Source: Lysobacter sp. Root76 (lineage in GTDB: Bacteria; Pseudomonadota; Gammaproteobacteria; Xanthomonadales; Xanthomonadaceae). From it: a DNA stretch of 64,000 nt. Below, piece by piece: positions 1 through 8,256 of this stretch. The stretch spans positions 173,023 through 237,022 of the forward strand of contig NZ_LMIK01000009.1 of the NCBI RefSeq assembly GCF_001428685.1, written 5' to 3'. The notes beneath the pieces are model-generated. The model saw only the letters and a list, made by a program, of their open reading frames with translations, was not told the origin of the DNA and made no database searches. How positions within the stretch are numbered: the stretch's first letter is position 1; every line of letters starts with the position of its first letter. Both the position numbers and the translations under genes were made by a program.

Positions 1-109
1 TAGCGGCGACGGCGGCGCCGGCCAACAGCAGTTGCGTGGCGAACAGCCATGGGGCGAGGCGCGGTCTGCGGCGCGCAGCGGAAAGGAATGAAGCGAGAGC
101 GGTAAACAT
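1..109 (-). CDS. Partial exported protein, N-terminal end only
   Basis: The 5' end of a leftward gene runs off the left edge. An ATG at 109-107 is preceded at a good distance by GGAGGA, a strong ribosome binding site. The 36 visible residues begin MFTALASFLSAARRR and continue into a hydrophobic stretch (WLFATQLLLAGAAVAA) ending in small residues. This is a positively charged n-region and hydrophobic core, as in a Sec signal peptide or a first membrane helix. The function cannot be told from this fragment. Confidence 0.65.
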   Translation of the reverse strand, partial: MFTALASFLSAARRRPRLAPWLFATQLLLAGAAVAA

Positions 110-588
110 GGGTGGGTCCTCCAACGCGTTGGAAATCGGGAAGCGGAACGAAGCGTGCGTGCTAGATCAGATAGCCGCCGTCGAAGGTCAGGCTGGTCGG
201 CGATGGGGTCATTGCGCGCCTGAGGCGTATCGCCCATGTGTTTGGCCAACCGTGGATTCGTCAGCCAATGACGCCAATCCGCCCCCCGACACATTCGGAT
301 ACAAAGCGGGCAGGTAGCACCTGCTCGCAGTCCATGAGGTCCGCGAGATTCACTTGCACATCAGAAATGGGCTCTGCCAGGGGGAACGACGCCCTGGGAG
401 CTATCTCTAGACATCTGGGTCGACCGCGTCGGCGGCCGTCCGGTGGCGGTGTCGGCAGCGATCAAGCGCTGAACATGCGCGGAGCGGTGGTCACCGCACC
501 CTAAGCTTCGCGACACCGTAAGCCGCGGTGGCAACCGCAGAAATCGGGACCGGGCCGGCGGCTCCCGGATCGAAACGCGCGCCGCGCC
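110..588. other. Intergenic region, no supported gene
   Basis: About 480 bases lie between the left-edge gene and the copper chaperone gene. Short open frames exist on the plus strand but have no ribosome binding site, no family resemblance and no coding-like composition. The stretch is slightly less GC-rich than its neighbours. It must hold the promoter of the left-edge gene, but no clear sigma-70 hexamers were seen. Confidence 0.5.
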
Positions 589-1050
589 TCAGGGCTTGCG
601 CGCTTCCAGTTCACCGCGCAGCACGCCGCCGTCCTTGAGCGCGAACTCGACCACGACCTTGCTGCCCGGCTTCAGCGGCGCGTGCGGCTGCATCAGCATC
701 AGGTGCATGCCGCCGGGCTTGAGGGTGGCCGCGGCGTCGGGCGCGATGCGCAGTTCCGGCAGCGCGCGCATGCGGCTGACGCCGTCGACGATGCGGGTCT
801 CGTGCAGAGAGCTGTCGCCGAAGGCCGGGCTGCTGACGCCGACGATGACGATCGGCTGCGGGCAGCGGTTCTCGATCCGGCCGAAGCCGGCCATCATCGG
901 CATCTGCGCCGGCGGCAGCCGGACCCAGCCGTCGACGAGGCGCGCGGCGCAACCGCGGGCCAGCGCCGGCGGGGCGGCGCACAAAGCGGGAATCAGGGCC
1001 AGCAGCAGGGCCGGAACGAGGACGGCGGTGCGGTAGCGGAGCGGCTTCAT
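589..1050 (-). CDS. Periplasmic copper chaperone, PCu(A)C family
   Basis: The 153-residue protein has an N-terminal signal peptide of about 32 residues (MKPLRYRTAVLVPALLLALI and on). The mature part carries H83, M94, H116 and M118, an exact fit to the H-x10-M-x21-H-x-M copper(I) site of the PCu(A)C (DUF461) family. Members of that family carry Cu(I) in the periplasm, often to cytochrome c oxidase. The length is normal for the family. The gene is divergent from the isomerase gene that starts 57 bases away. No SenC/Sco partner is visible next to it. The call is firm for family and less so for the receiving oxidase. Confidence 0.88.
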   Translation of the reverse strand: MKPLRYRTAVLVPALLLALIPALCAAPPALARGCAARLVDGWVRLPPAQMPMMAGFGRIENRCPQPIVIVGVSSPAFGDSSLHETRIVDGVSRMRALPELRIAPDAAATLKPGGMHLMLMQPHAPLKPGSKVVVEFALKDGGVLRGELEARKP

Positions 1051-1107
1051 CGGCCTATGATAGCGCTTGAAGTTTCCGTCCCGAACCGCCGCGCAAGGAG
1101 CCTCCCC

Positions 1108-1866
1108 ATGAGCCTAGTCACCGCCACTCCCCACGGCGAGATCGTCGAACTGCAGCTGACCCGCGCGCCAGTCAATGCGCTCAACCCAGCCTTGTGCCAG
1201 GAGCTGCGCGGCGCGCTCGCCGATGCGATCGGCAACGGCGCCCAGGGCATCGTCCTGGCGGGCGGGCCGAAAGTGTTCTCGGCCGGCCTCGACGTGCCGC
1301 ACCTGCTGTCGCTGGGCGAAGACCGGCATGCGCTGATGGCGGCGTGGCAGGCCTTCTTCGACACCGCGCTGGCGCTGGCCGCCAGCCCGGTGCCGGTAGT
1401 GGCCGCGATGGCCGGGCACGCCCCTGCCGGCGGCTGCGTGCTGGCGCTGTGTTGCGACTACCGGATCATGGCCTCCGGCCCGTTCCGGATCGGCCTCAAC
1501 GAAACCCAGGTCGGCCTGGTCGCGCCGGAAGGCATCCAGCGCCTGATGCGGCGCGTGGTCGGCACCTACCGCGCCGAGCGCCTGCTGGTCGCGGGCGAAA
1601 TGCTGGAGGCCGAGCAGGCGCTGCAGGCGGGCCTGGTCGACGAGCTGACCGACATCGACGATGTCGCCACGCGTGCCCGGGTCTGGCTGGAACAGCTGTT
1701 GGCGTTGCCGCGCCACGCCATGCTGCAGACGCGCTCGATCGCGCGCGCCGACCTGATCGAGGCGCTGCAACCGGAGTACATCCACCTGCAGCGCTTCATC
1801 GAAGCCTGGTATCAGCCTTCGACGCAGGCGGCGTTGCAGGCATTGGTCGCGCGGCTGGGCAAGTAA
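1108..1866 (+). CDS. Enoyl-CoA delta-isomerase (crotonase fold)
   Basis: The 252-residue crotonase-fold protein starts at an ATG preceded by AAGGAG. The oxyanion-hole segment is GGPKVFSAGLDV. The motif HAPAGGCVLALCCDYRI has valine where hydratases carry their first catalytic glutamate, while GLNETQVGLVAPEG keeps the second glutamate. That single-glutamate pattern, and the wording of both motifs, match mitochondrial 3,2-trans-enoyl-CoA isomerase (ECI1) rather than a hydratase. The likely role is to move double bonds during oxidation of unsaturated fatty acids in the cytoplasm. It stands alone here, with no beta-oxidation partner beside it. Confidence 0.78.
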   Translation: MSLVTATPHGEIVELQLTRAPVNALNPALCQELRGALADAIGNGAQGIVLAGGPKVFSAGLDVPHLLSLGEDRHALMAAWQAFFDTALALAASPVPVVAAMAGHAPAGGCVLALCCDYRIMASGPFRIGLNETQVGLVAPEGIQRLMRRVVGTYRAERLLVAGEMLEAEQALQAGLVDELTDIDDVATRARVWLEQLLALPRHAMLQTRSIARADLIEALQPEYIHLQRFIEAWYQPSTQAALQALVARLGK

Positions 1867-1914
1867 GACGCGCCTGCCCGTTCGCGACGTCCTCTTGGAG
1901 CGTCGCCCGCGTCC

Positions 1915-2058
1915 TGTGGGAGCGGCGTGAGCCGCGATCCGGCAACGACGCAGCATCGTCCGCGAAACGCGGCACGCATGCGTTGGTCGGTTGCGGCGCT
2001 ACGACGCGGATGCGAAGCGATCGGCTGCCGCGCGATCGCGGCTCACGCTGCTCCCACA
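1915..2058. repeat. Inverted pair of REP-like palindromes
   Basis: The arm TGTGGGAGCGGCGTGAGCC (1915 on) recurs inverted near 2035-2058, with about 95 bases between. Each arm can fold on itself (GCGGC/GCCGC). The same core occurs in the gaps after the penicillin acylase gene and between rpsB and tsf. This is the repetitive extragenic palindrome pattern of xanthomonads, and it lies in the gap between two convergent genes. Confidence 0.8.
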
Positions 2059-2100
2059 ACAGCTTGCAGCGCGCGCTTGGACGCGCTCAGCCGTATGACC

Positions 2101-2952
2101 TCAAGCCTCGCCCGTCGCCACCGGGCGCGAGGGATCGTCGACCCAACCGCTCCACGAGCCGGTGAACAAGCCCGCGCCGCGCAGGCCCGCGTGCTCCATG
2201 GCCAGCAGGTGATGGCAGGCGGTGACGCCGGAGCCGCACATCACCACGGTCTGCTGCGGCAGGTAGTCGCCCATCACCGCGGCGAAACCTTCCACCAGTT
2301 CGGCGGCCGGCTTGAAGCGGCCTTGCTGCAGGTTCTGCGCATAGGGGCGGTTGCGAGCGCCCGGCACGTGGCCCGCGACGCGATCCAGGGGCTCGACTTC
2401 GCCGCGGAAGCGCTCGGCCGCGCGCGCGTCGATCAACAGCCCGCCCGCGTCGAGATGCGCGCGCACCGCGTCGGCGTCGAGCAAGCGGTTCTGATCGAAA
2501 CTGCCGGGATAACGCGTCGGCTGCGGTGTCGGCAGCGCGTCGTCGGTCGGCAGGCCGAGCTCGCTCCAGCGTTGCCAGCCGCCGTCGAGCACGGCCACGC
2601 GCCGGTGGCCGAGCAGACGCAGCAGCGCCCACAACCGCGCCGCGGCCAGCGCGCCGTCGCCGTGGTCGTAGGCCACGACCTGGTCCTCCGGCGACACGCC
2701 CCAGCGTTCCAGCGCGGCGGTGAAATCCGCGGCCTCGGGCCAGGGATGGCGGCCGGCGTTGCGCTTGCGGTGATCGGACAGGTCGTGATCCAGGTGCGCG
2801 TAGCGCGCGCCCGGGATATGCGACTGCGCGTAGGCCGCCGCACCCGCGTCGGGATCGGCGAGGCCGGCGCGCGCGTCGATCACGACCAGGCCGTCGCGGC
2901 CGAGTTGCGCGGCCAAGTCTTCGGCCGACACCAAGGTGGTCCAGTCCATCAT
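2101..2952 (-). CDS. sseA: 3-mercaptopyruvate/thiosulfate sulfurtransferase (two rhodanese domains)
   Basis: The 283-residue protein has two rhodanese domains, about residues 8-135 (inactive, with VIDARAGL) and 158-280. The catalytic loop C239-G-S-G-V-T-A is the form found in 3-mercaptopyruvate sulfurtransferases; thiosulfate-specific rhodaneses have CRKGVT. It would move sulfur from mercaptopyruvate to thiol acceptors or cyanide. The start codon overlaps the stop of the Nudix gene by four bases (ATGA), so the two are translationally coupled in an operon with the DUF1289 gene. Start at the first or second Met (MMDW) is undecided. Confidence 0.85.
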   Translation of the reverse strand: MMDWTTLVSAEDLAAQLGRDGLVVIDARAGLADPDAGAAAYAQSHIPGARYAHLDHDLSDHRKRNAGRHPWPEAADFTAALERWGVSPEDQVVAYDHGDGALAAARLWALLRLLGHRRVAVLDGGWQRWSELGLPTDDALPTPQPTRYPGSFDQNRLLDADAVRAHLDAGGLLIDARAAERFRGEVEPLDRVAGHVPGARNRPYAQNLQQGRFKPAAELVEGFAAVMGDYLPQQTVVMCGSGVTACHHLLAMEHAGLRGAGLFTGSWSGWVDDPSRPVATGEA

Positions 2953-3581
2953 GCGATCGCCTCCAGTCGTTGCCGCAGGTTCAACAGCATGGACGCGGTC
3001 GCGCCCCAGATGCGCTGGTCCGGATAACGGAACTCCAGCACCTGTCGCGCGCGGCCGCGGTAGTCGAGCGTGTGCGCGTCCAGGTTGGACGGGTCCATCA
3101 GATAGGCCAGCGACACTTCGAATACGTCGGCGACTTCGTTCGGGTCCGGCCGCGCCACGTAGTCGCTGTCGACGATCGCCACCACCGGCAGCACGCGGTA
3201 GCCGGTGATGGTCGCGAGCGGATCCAGATAGCCCAGCGGCGCGATCTGCGCCGGCATCAGGCCGATCTCCTCGCCGGTTTCGCGGATCGCCGCGGCGACC
3301 GCATCGGCGTCGTCGGACTCGATGCGGCCGCCCGGGAAGCTCACCTGGCCGCCATGTTGGCGCAGCGCGTCGGTGCGGCGCGTGAGCAGCACGCGGGTGC
3401 CGTCCTCGCGCGGCACCAGGCCGACCAGGACCGCGGCGCGCGCGGGCTCGGCGGCCTCGGGCAGCAGGCCGTGCAGTTCGTCCAGGTTCCAGGCGGCGCC
3501 GGCGGGCTCGATCGCGAGCGGATACAAGGCATCGCGCAGCCGCGGATAGTCGGGCGGATAAAGGGGCGGCAGCGCGTTCAC
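2949..3581 (-). CDS. Nudix hydrolase, coenzyme A pyrophosphatase-like
   Basis: The 210-residue protein begins at a GTG (3581-3579) that overlaps the stop of the DUF1289 gene as GTGA; the longer frame upstream lies inside that gene. The stretch LLTRRTDALRQHGGQVSFPGG, followed by a Nudix box with RETGEEIGL, matches the combined UPF0035/Nudix signature of CoA diphosphatases (YeaB/NudL). These cleave CoA or oxidised CoA to phosphopantetheine and adenosine 3',5'-bisphosphate. It sits in a tight three-gene operon: DUF1289, Nudix, sulfurtransferase. Confidence 0.85.
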   Translation of the reverse strand: MNALPPLYPPDYPRLRDALYPLAIEPAGAAWNLDELHGLLPEAAEPARAAVLVGLVPREDGTRVLLTRRTDALRQHGGQVSFPGGRIESDDADAVAAAIRETGEEIGLMPAQIAPLGYLDPLATITGYRVLPVVAIVDSDYVARPDPNEVADVFEVSLAYLMDPSNLDAHTLDYRGRARQVLEFRYPDQRIWGATASMLLNLRQRLEAIA

Positions 3582-3763
3582 CGGCTGCGCGACACGCGTT
3601 CGGGCAGCACGTGTTCCATCAGCCGCAGGCGCTCGTCGTCGTTCATCTGCGACCAGCGCGCGATCTCGGCGCTGGTGCGGTGACAGCCCTCGCACAGGCC
3701 CTGCTCATCCAGCGAGCAAACGCCGATGCAGGGACTGAGGACCGCCCGGAATTGGAAATTCAT
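3578..3763 (-). CDS. DUF1289 small cysteine-motif protein
   Basis: The 61-residue protein starts MNFQFRAVLSPCIGVC. Its four cysteines (SPCIGVC and LCEGC) and the following R-T-x-E-I-x-x-W are the hallmark of DUF1289, whose biochemical role is unknown. The spacing of the cysteines suggests a metal or iron-sulfur site. An upstream in-frame ATG would add 22 residues without homology, so the shorter start is preferred. It is the first gene of the operon and overlaps the Nudix start by four bases. Confidence 0.82.
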   Translation of the reverse strand: MNFQFRAVLSPCIGVCSLDEQGLCEGCHRTSAEIARWSQMNDDERLRLMEHVLPERVSRSR

Positions 3764-3912
3764 TTCGCCACACCACCAAGCCGCGCAGCCTCGCGCGGCC
3801 GTCAGGGCGGCCCGCAGGCCGCATCGCACCGGCCGGGGCCGGGTTCAACGCCTCGCCGGCGACGCCGGCGGGTGAGTCCCAAAACTACGCCGGCCAAGCC
3901 GGTGGACTGCTC

Positions 3913-3943
3913 AAAAAAGTTGCGCCCGCAGAGCCGGCGCAAC
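3913..3943 (-). terminator. Rho-independent terminator of the FKBP-like gene
   Basis: On the minus strand GTTGCGCC and GGCGCAAC pair perfectly across a 9-base loop and are followed by TTTTTT, 20 bases beyond the stop of the FKBP-like gene. Confidence 0.9.
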
Positions 3944-3963
3944 CTGACGACTCACTGATCGGC

Positions 3964-4650
3964 TTACTTGGTGCTGATCAGCTTGATTTCGAACTGCACC
4001 GCCACGTTCGGCGGGAACGGCGTGCGCGGATCGGCGCCGTAGGCGGCGGCCGGCGGCAGGGTCACTTCCCACTTCGAGCCGGTCGGCATCTGCAGCAGCA
4101 CTTCGCGCATCGCCTGCATTTCGATCTCGCTGACCTTGATGGCCGGGATCGCCTGCGGCGGACGCGCCGTGGCCGGACGCTCGCCCCAAGCGTAGGGGCC
4201 GGCGACTTCCAGCTGCACGGTGTTGGTCTGGGTCGGCTTGGCGCCGGTGCCGGCTTCGATCACGCGGTACTGCACGCCGCTGGGCAAGGTCTTCACGCCG
4301 GCCTTGGCCTTGTTCTGGGCCAGGTAGGTGTCGCTCTTGGTCTTGTTCTCGGCGGCGGCCTTTTCCCACTCGGCCTTGGCCTTGGCCTGCTGGCGCTGCT
4401 GCATGTTCTGCACGGCGGTGCGCAGCTGGTCGACCGCGACGGCCGGCTGCTTCTTGCCGTAGCCGTCCTGCAGACCCTTGATGATGGTGTTCACATCGAC
4501 CTGCTCGCCGCTTTCGATGGCGTTACGGCCCAGGTCGTAGCCCAGCGCGTAGCTCAGCTTGCCTTTCTCGGACGAAGTGTCCTGCGCGACGGCGTTGCCG
4601 GCGGTCAGAGCCAGGGCCGCGACAGCGGCAGCAATCAAACGCAACTTCAT
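3964..4650 (-). CDS. Periplasmic FKBP-type prolyl isomerase/chaperone, divergent domain
   Basis: The 228-residue protein has a signal peptide ending AGNAVA-Q, then a helical dimerisation domain of FkpA/Mip type (KLSYALGYDLGRN; residues 30-110) rich in Gln, Lys and Ala, then an FKBP-like domain (120-228). The FKBP part keeps the AYG and PPNVAVQFEI segments. It lacks the usual VHYTG..DG..FDSS strand and the IPGW tryptophan that line the proline pocket. It may therefore act as a chaperone with weak or no isomerase activity. It stands alone, with its own terminator. An ordinary FkpA function is the alternative. Confidence 0.8.
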   Translation of the reverse strand: MKLRLIAAAVAALALTAGNAVAQDTSSEKGKLSYALGYDLGRNAIESGEQVDVNTIIKGLQDGYGKKQPAVAVDQLRTAVQNMQQRQQAKAKAEWEKAAAENKTKSDTYLAQNKAKAGVKTLPSGVQYRVIEAGTGAKPTQTNTVQLEVAGPYAWGERPATARPPQAIPAIKVSEIEMQAMREVLLQMPTGSKWEVTLPPAAAYGADPRTPFPPNVAVQFEIKLISTK

Positions 4651-4864
4651 TCGTTGGAATCTCCGGTAATGACACGGGGCGGTTTGGACCGCCCCGACGA
4701 TAAGGCCCAGTGGGTCGAATACGCCCAGATGGACGGGGTAGGATAGCGGCCGCAGAGCTTAACCGCCACTGACATCCAGGGCTCAGACCCCGCGCAAGCG
4801 CCGGAGTTCCGTCGCAGCAACCGGTTCAGGCCCCTCCCCCGCACCTATTCATACGACCCCACCC

Positions 4865-5647
4865 ATGTCCTCATCGCCCCTGCTGACCACCGATCGCGGC
4901 GCCGTGCGCGTGATCGCCGTCAACCGCCCCGACAAGCTGAACGCGCTGAACGCGCAGACCCTGGACGCGCTGTACCAGGCCTTCGAGGCCGCGGCCGCCG
5001 ACCCGGCGGTGCGCTGCGTGGTCCTGACCGGCTCCGGCCCCAAGGCCTTCGTGGCCGGCGCCGACATCTCGGAAATGAACGGCCTGACCCCGGTCCAGGG
5101 CCGCGATTTCTCGTTGCGCGGGCAGAAGCTGATGCGCCGGATCGAGAAAATGCCCAAGCCGGTGATCGCGATGGTCAACGGCTTCGCCCTCGGCGGCGGC
5201 CTGGAACTGGCGATGGGCTGCCACCTGCGCATCGCCGCCGACACCGCCAAGGTCGGCCAGCCCGAGATCAACCTCGGCCTGATCCCGGGTTTCGGCGGCA
5301 CCCAGCGCCTGCTGCGCCTGGCCGGGCGCGCCGCGACCCTGGAACTGTGCCTGGTCGGCACGCCGATCGACGCCGAACGCGCGCGCCAGCTCGGCATCGT
5401 CAACCGCGTGGTCGCGGCGGCCGAACTGGAAGCCGAAACCTTCAAGCTCGCCGAGCAGCTGGCCGCGGCCGCGCCGCTGGCGCTGCGCGGCGTGCTCGAC
5501 TGCGTCGCGGTCGGCGGCGAATGCGGGATCGAGGAAGGCCTGGAATACGAGACCGCGCAGTTCGGCCTGATGTTCGCGACCGACGACATGCGCGAAGGCA
5601 CCGGCGCGTTCCTGGAACGCCGCAAGCCGGTGTTCTCCGGCACGTGA
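4865..5647 (+). CDS. Enoyl-CoA hydratase
   Basis: The 260-residue crotonase has both catalytic glutamates in canonical context: FALGGGLELAMGCH, and GQPEINLGLIPGFGGTQRL. The oxyanion-hole segment is SGPKAFVAGADISEM. It would hydrate trans-2-enoyl-CoA in short- or medium-chain beta-oxidation or a related degradation route. The ATG at 4865 has no convincing ribosome binding site nearby. The downstream small gene starts on a GTG overlapping its stop, and nth follows in the same way, so the three appear to be one transcript. Confidence 0.88.
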   Translation: MSSSPLLTTDRGAVRVIAVNRPDKLNALNAQTLDALYQAFEAAAADPAVRCVVLTGSGPKAFVAGADISEMNGLTPVQGRDFSLRGQKLMRRIEKMPKPVIAMVNGFALGGGLELAMGCHLRIAADTAKVGQPEINLGLIPGFGGTQRLLRLAGRAATLELCLVGTPIDAERARQLGIVNRVVAAAELEAETFKLAEQLAAAAPLALRGVLDCVAVGGECGIEEGLEYETAQFGLMFATDDMREGTGAFLERRKPVFSGT

Positions 5648-6060
5648 GCGCGGCGGCGCCCTGCCGCTGCGGCTGCGCGCGCGCCGACGGCGCCGCGGCG
5701 CACGCGATCGTGGCCGCGCTGGCCGCGGACGATCTCGATCGCGCGCTGGCGCTGGGTTTGCTCGACGCCGCGGCCTGCAGCGCATGCACGCCGGATTGCA
5801 CGGCGATGCTGATCGACGCACGCGTGGCGCGCAGCAAGGCGCTGGCCGCGCGCGCACGCTATCGCGCCCGCAACGCGCGCCTGGCGCAGCGCGCGCAGGA
5901 GCGCGCGGCGCAACGCGCGGGCGCTCGCGCGCCTGAGGCCGCGACGCGCGACGGCGCCATGACCCCGGCCGCCGAGCCGTCACGCCCGACGCTGCCGTCC
6001 GCGGCAGCGGCCGCGCTGGCGCGCGCCAAGGCCAAAGCCGCGGAGCGCAACAAGTCGTGA
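5644..6060 (+). CDS. Small cysteine-motif protein of unknown function
   Basis: A GTG at 5644 overlaps the hydratase stop (GTGA), and the stop overlaps the GTG of nth, which argues for a real translated gene of 138 residues. The N-terminus has closely spaced cysteines (CRCGC near residue 8, then CSACTPDC near 47), followed by a long Arg/Ala-rich, probably helical stretch. The six cysteines could bind a metal. I do not recognise the family. Its place before nth might suggest a nucleic-acid role, but this is only context. Confidence 0.6.
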   Translation: MSAAAPCRCGCARADGAAAHAIVAALAADDLDRALALGLLDAAACSACTPDCTAMLIDARVARSKALAARARYRARNARLAQRAQERAAQRAGARAPEAATRDGAMTPAAEPSRPTLPSAAAAALARAKAKAAERNKS

Positions 6061-6854
6061 GTCGAGTCGGCAAGAACGCTACGGCCGTCGCGAAACGTCG
6101 CCCGGGCCCGAAGACAACCGCGGCCGGCGAAAAACCGGCGGCTGCCAAGCCCAAGGCCGCGAAGGGCCCCGCCGCCAAACCCAGGCGCGCGGTCCGAATG
6201 ACCCCGGCCGAAGCCGAGGAGATGTTCGCCCGGCTCAAGGCGCTGAACCCCAAGCCGGCCACCGAGCTCGAATACAGCTCGCCGTACGAACTGCTGGTCG
6301 CGGTCGCCCTGTCCGCGCAGGCCACCGACGTCGGCGTCAACAAGGCCACCCGCAAGTTGTTCCCGGTCGCCAACACGCCGCAGGCGATCGCCGCGCTCGG
6401 GGTCGAGGGGCTCAAGCCCTATATCGCCACGATCGGGCTGTACAACACCAAGGCCGCCAATGTGGTCGCGCTGTCGCAGCAGCTGATCGATCTGCACGGC
6501 GGCCAGGTCCCGCGCGAGCGCGCCGCGCTCGAGGCCCTGCCCGGGGTCGGCCGCAAGACCGCCAACGTGGTCCTCAACACCGCCTTCGGCGAACCGACCA
6601 TGGCGGTCGACACCCACATCTTCCGGGTCGCCAACCGCACCGGCCTGGCGCCCGGCAAGAACGTGCGCGCGGTCGAAGACAGCCTGCTCAAGCGCGTACC
6701 GCCGGCCTACCTGCACGACGCGCACCACTGGCTGATCCTGCACGGACGTTACGTTTGCAAGGCACGAAAGCCGGACTGCCCGCACTGCGCGATCCGCGAT
6801 CTTTGCCACTACCCGGACAAGACCCCAGGCCAGCCGGAGCCCGTCGCCGCTTGA
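6057..6854 (+). CDS. nth: Endonuclease III (DNA glycosylase/AP lyase)
   Basis: From about residue 48 the protein aligns throughout with E. coli Nth. It has LSAQATDVGVNKAT, the helix-hairpin-helix LPGVGRKTANVV with the catalytic lysine, VDTHIFRV with the catalytic aspartate, and a C-x6-C-x2-C-x5-C iron-sulfur cluster near the end. It removes oxidised pyrimidines in base excision repair. Starting at the GTG overlapping the previous stop gives 265 residues with a Lys/Pro/Ala-rich N-terminal extension of about 47. An ATG at 6198 would give the ordinary length, about 218. Confidence 0.93.
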   Translation: MSRVGKNATAVAKRRPGPKTTAAGEKPAAAKPKAAKGPAAKPRRAVRMTPAEAEEMFARLKALNPKPATELEYSSPYELLVAVALSAQATDVGVNKATRKLFPVANTPQAIAALGVEGLKPYIATIGLYNTKAANVVALSQQLIDLHGGQVPRERAALEALPGVGRKTANVVLNTAFGEPTMAVDTHIFRVANRTGLAPGKNVRAVEDSLLKRVPPAYLHDAHHWLILHGRYVCKARKPDCPHCAIRDLCHYPDKTPGQPEPVAA

Positions 6855-6884
6855 TTTGCGGCTATCGGCGGGCGCTTGGCGGGA

Positions 6885-6902
6885 CCGTCATGGATCGGTC
6901 AT
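6885..6902 (+). promoter_or_regulatory. Putative Pho box upstream of porin
   Basis: CCGTCAT-GGAT-CGGTCAT matches the Pho box layout of two CTGTCAT heptamers 11 bases apart, with one mismatch per heptamer. An extra perfect half site CTGTCAT lies at 6923-6929. The porin start is at 6990. PhoB control is inferred from these matches and the neighbouring pst genes. Confidence 0.65.
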
Positions 6903-6989
6903 GCCGGCGAAATAAGTCAGTCCTGTCATATTTACGCAACTTTCACACCCTAGCCTGCGCGGCATCCAACCACGCCCTAGGGCCACGCC

Positions 6990-8207
6990 ATGAAACTCTC
7001 CCGCAGCACCCTGTCCGTCGCGCTGCTCGCCGCGCTCGTCGCTCCGGCCGCCCACGCCGAAGTCGCGCTCGACGTGATCGGCGACTCCGAAGTCAGCTTC
7101 GAAGGTCTGCTCCAGGCCGACTACTACAGCTACGGCAACGACCTCAAGAACCTCAACGTCGACGCCCCGGACGGCAGCGATTCGGACAACGAACTGCGTC
7201 GCGCCGAGCTGGTGCTGAAGGGCAAGGGTCCTGGCAACTTCGAGTGGGTGCTGGGTTACGACGCCAAGGACGACAAGTTCCTCGACGCCAACGTCAAGTA
7301 CAAGTTCGGCAACAACGCCAACCACTTCATCCAGGTCGGCCAGTTCAAGCAGCCCAACAGCCTGGAAGAGCTGTCCTCGACGAAGAACAACGACTTCGTC
7401 GCCAAGGGCTCGATCACCAACACCTTCGGCATCGCCCGTCGCGTCGGCGTCGGCTACTACTACGGCGACGTCAACTGGGGCGTCAACGCCACCTACTTCA
7501 GCCGCGAGCTGACCCGTAACCGCAAGCACGGCAACGGCTTCGGCCTGCGCGGCACCTGGGCTCCGATCCTGGAGACCGGCAACGTCCTGCACTTCGGCCT
7601 GTCGCATGTCGATTACGACGCCGACCTGGGCGGCACCGCGGGCACCGGCGACACGGTTTCGTTCAGCGCCCGTCCGCTGGCCGACATCTCGCAGACCCTG
7701 GTCAGCACCGGCTCGATCACCCGCTCCGACCGCGTCGCCACCACCGGCGTCGAAGGCCTGTGGGTGCACGGCCCGTTCAAGCTGCAGGGCGAGTACATGA
7801 AGACCAGCGTCAAGCGCTACGGCGTGGCGCCGGACGTGGACTTCGACGGCGGCTACATCAGCGGCCTGTGGAACATCACCGGCGAGACCTGGGGCTACAA
7901 GGCCGGCACCCCGACCACCCCGCTGCCCGACGCGCCCGAGAAGGGCCTGTGGCAGCTCGGCCTGCGTTACGACACCGTCGATCTGAACGACGGCAGCGGC
8001 AACGTCACCACCGGCGCCACCACCGGCGTGCTCGGCGGCGAGCAGGATGCCTGGACCCTGGGCGTCAACTGGTACTGGCGCTCGAACTTCAAGTTCATGC
8101 TGAACTACGTCAAGGTCGACAGCAGCAAGTGGGTCGGCGGCACCACCCGTCGCTACGTCGACGACAACCCGAACATCACCGAAGTGCGCATGCAGTTCTA
8201 CTGGTAA
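6990..8207 (+). CDS. Phosphate-selective porin, OprP/OprO family
   Basis: The 405-residue outer-membrane protein has a signal peptide (MKLSRSTLSVALLAALVAPAAHA), repeated amphipathic beta strands (EGLLQADYYSYGND; RRVGVGYYYGDVNWGVNATYF), and an aromatic C-terminus (RMQFYW), as BAM substrates have. The FEGLLQADYY and LRRAELVLKGK segments are those of the OprP/OprO family, trimeric porins for phosphate or polyphosphate. A Pho box upstream and two pstS genes downstream support a role in phosphate uptake. A strong terminator follows. Confidence 0.86.
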   Translation: MKLSRSTLSVALLAALVAPAAHAEVALDVIGDSEVSFEGLLQADYYSYGNDLKNLNVDAPDGSDSDNELRRAELVLKGKGPGNFEWVLGYDAKDDKFLDANVKYKFGNNANHFIQVGQFKQPNSLEELSSTKNNDFVAKGSITNTFGIARRVGVGYYYGDVNWGVNATYFSRELTRNRKHGNGFGLRGTWAPILETGNVLHFGLSHVDYDADLGGTAGTGDTVSFSARPLADISQTLVSTGSITRSDRVATTGVEGLWVHGPFKLQGEYMKTSVKRYGVAPDVDFDGGYISGLWNITGETWGYKAGTPTTPLPDAPEKGLWQLGLRYDTVDLNDGSGNVTTGATTGVLGGEQDAWTLGVNWYWRSNFKFMLNYVKVDSSKWVGGTTRRYVDDNPNITEVRMQFYW

Positions 8208-8256
8208 GCCGTACCGCTTCTCTCCCCCCACTGGCAGCAAATTCGCGAATCGCCTC

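Noticed and set aside
36..504. Two plus-strand frames at the left edge
   Set aside because: No ribosome binding site and no recognisable protein; the first is antisense to the signal-peptide start.
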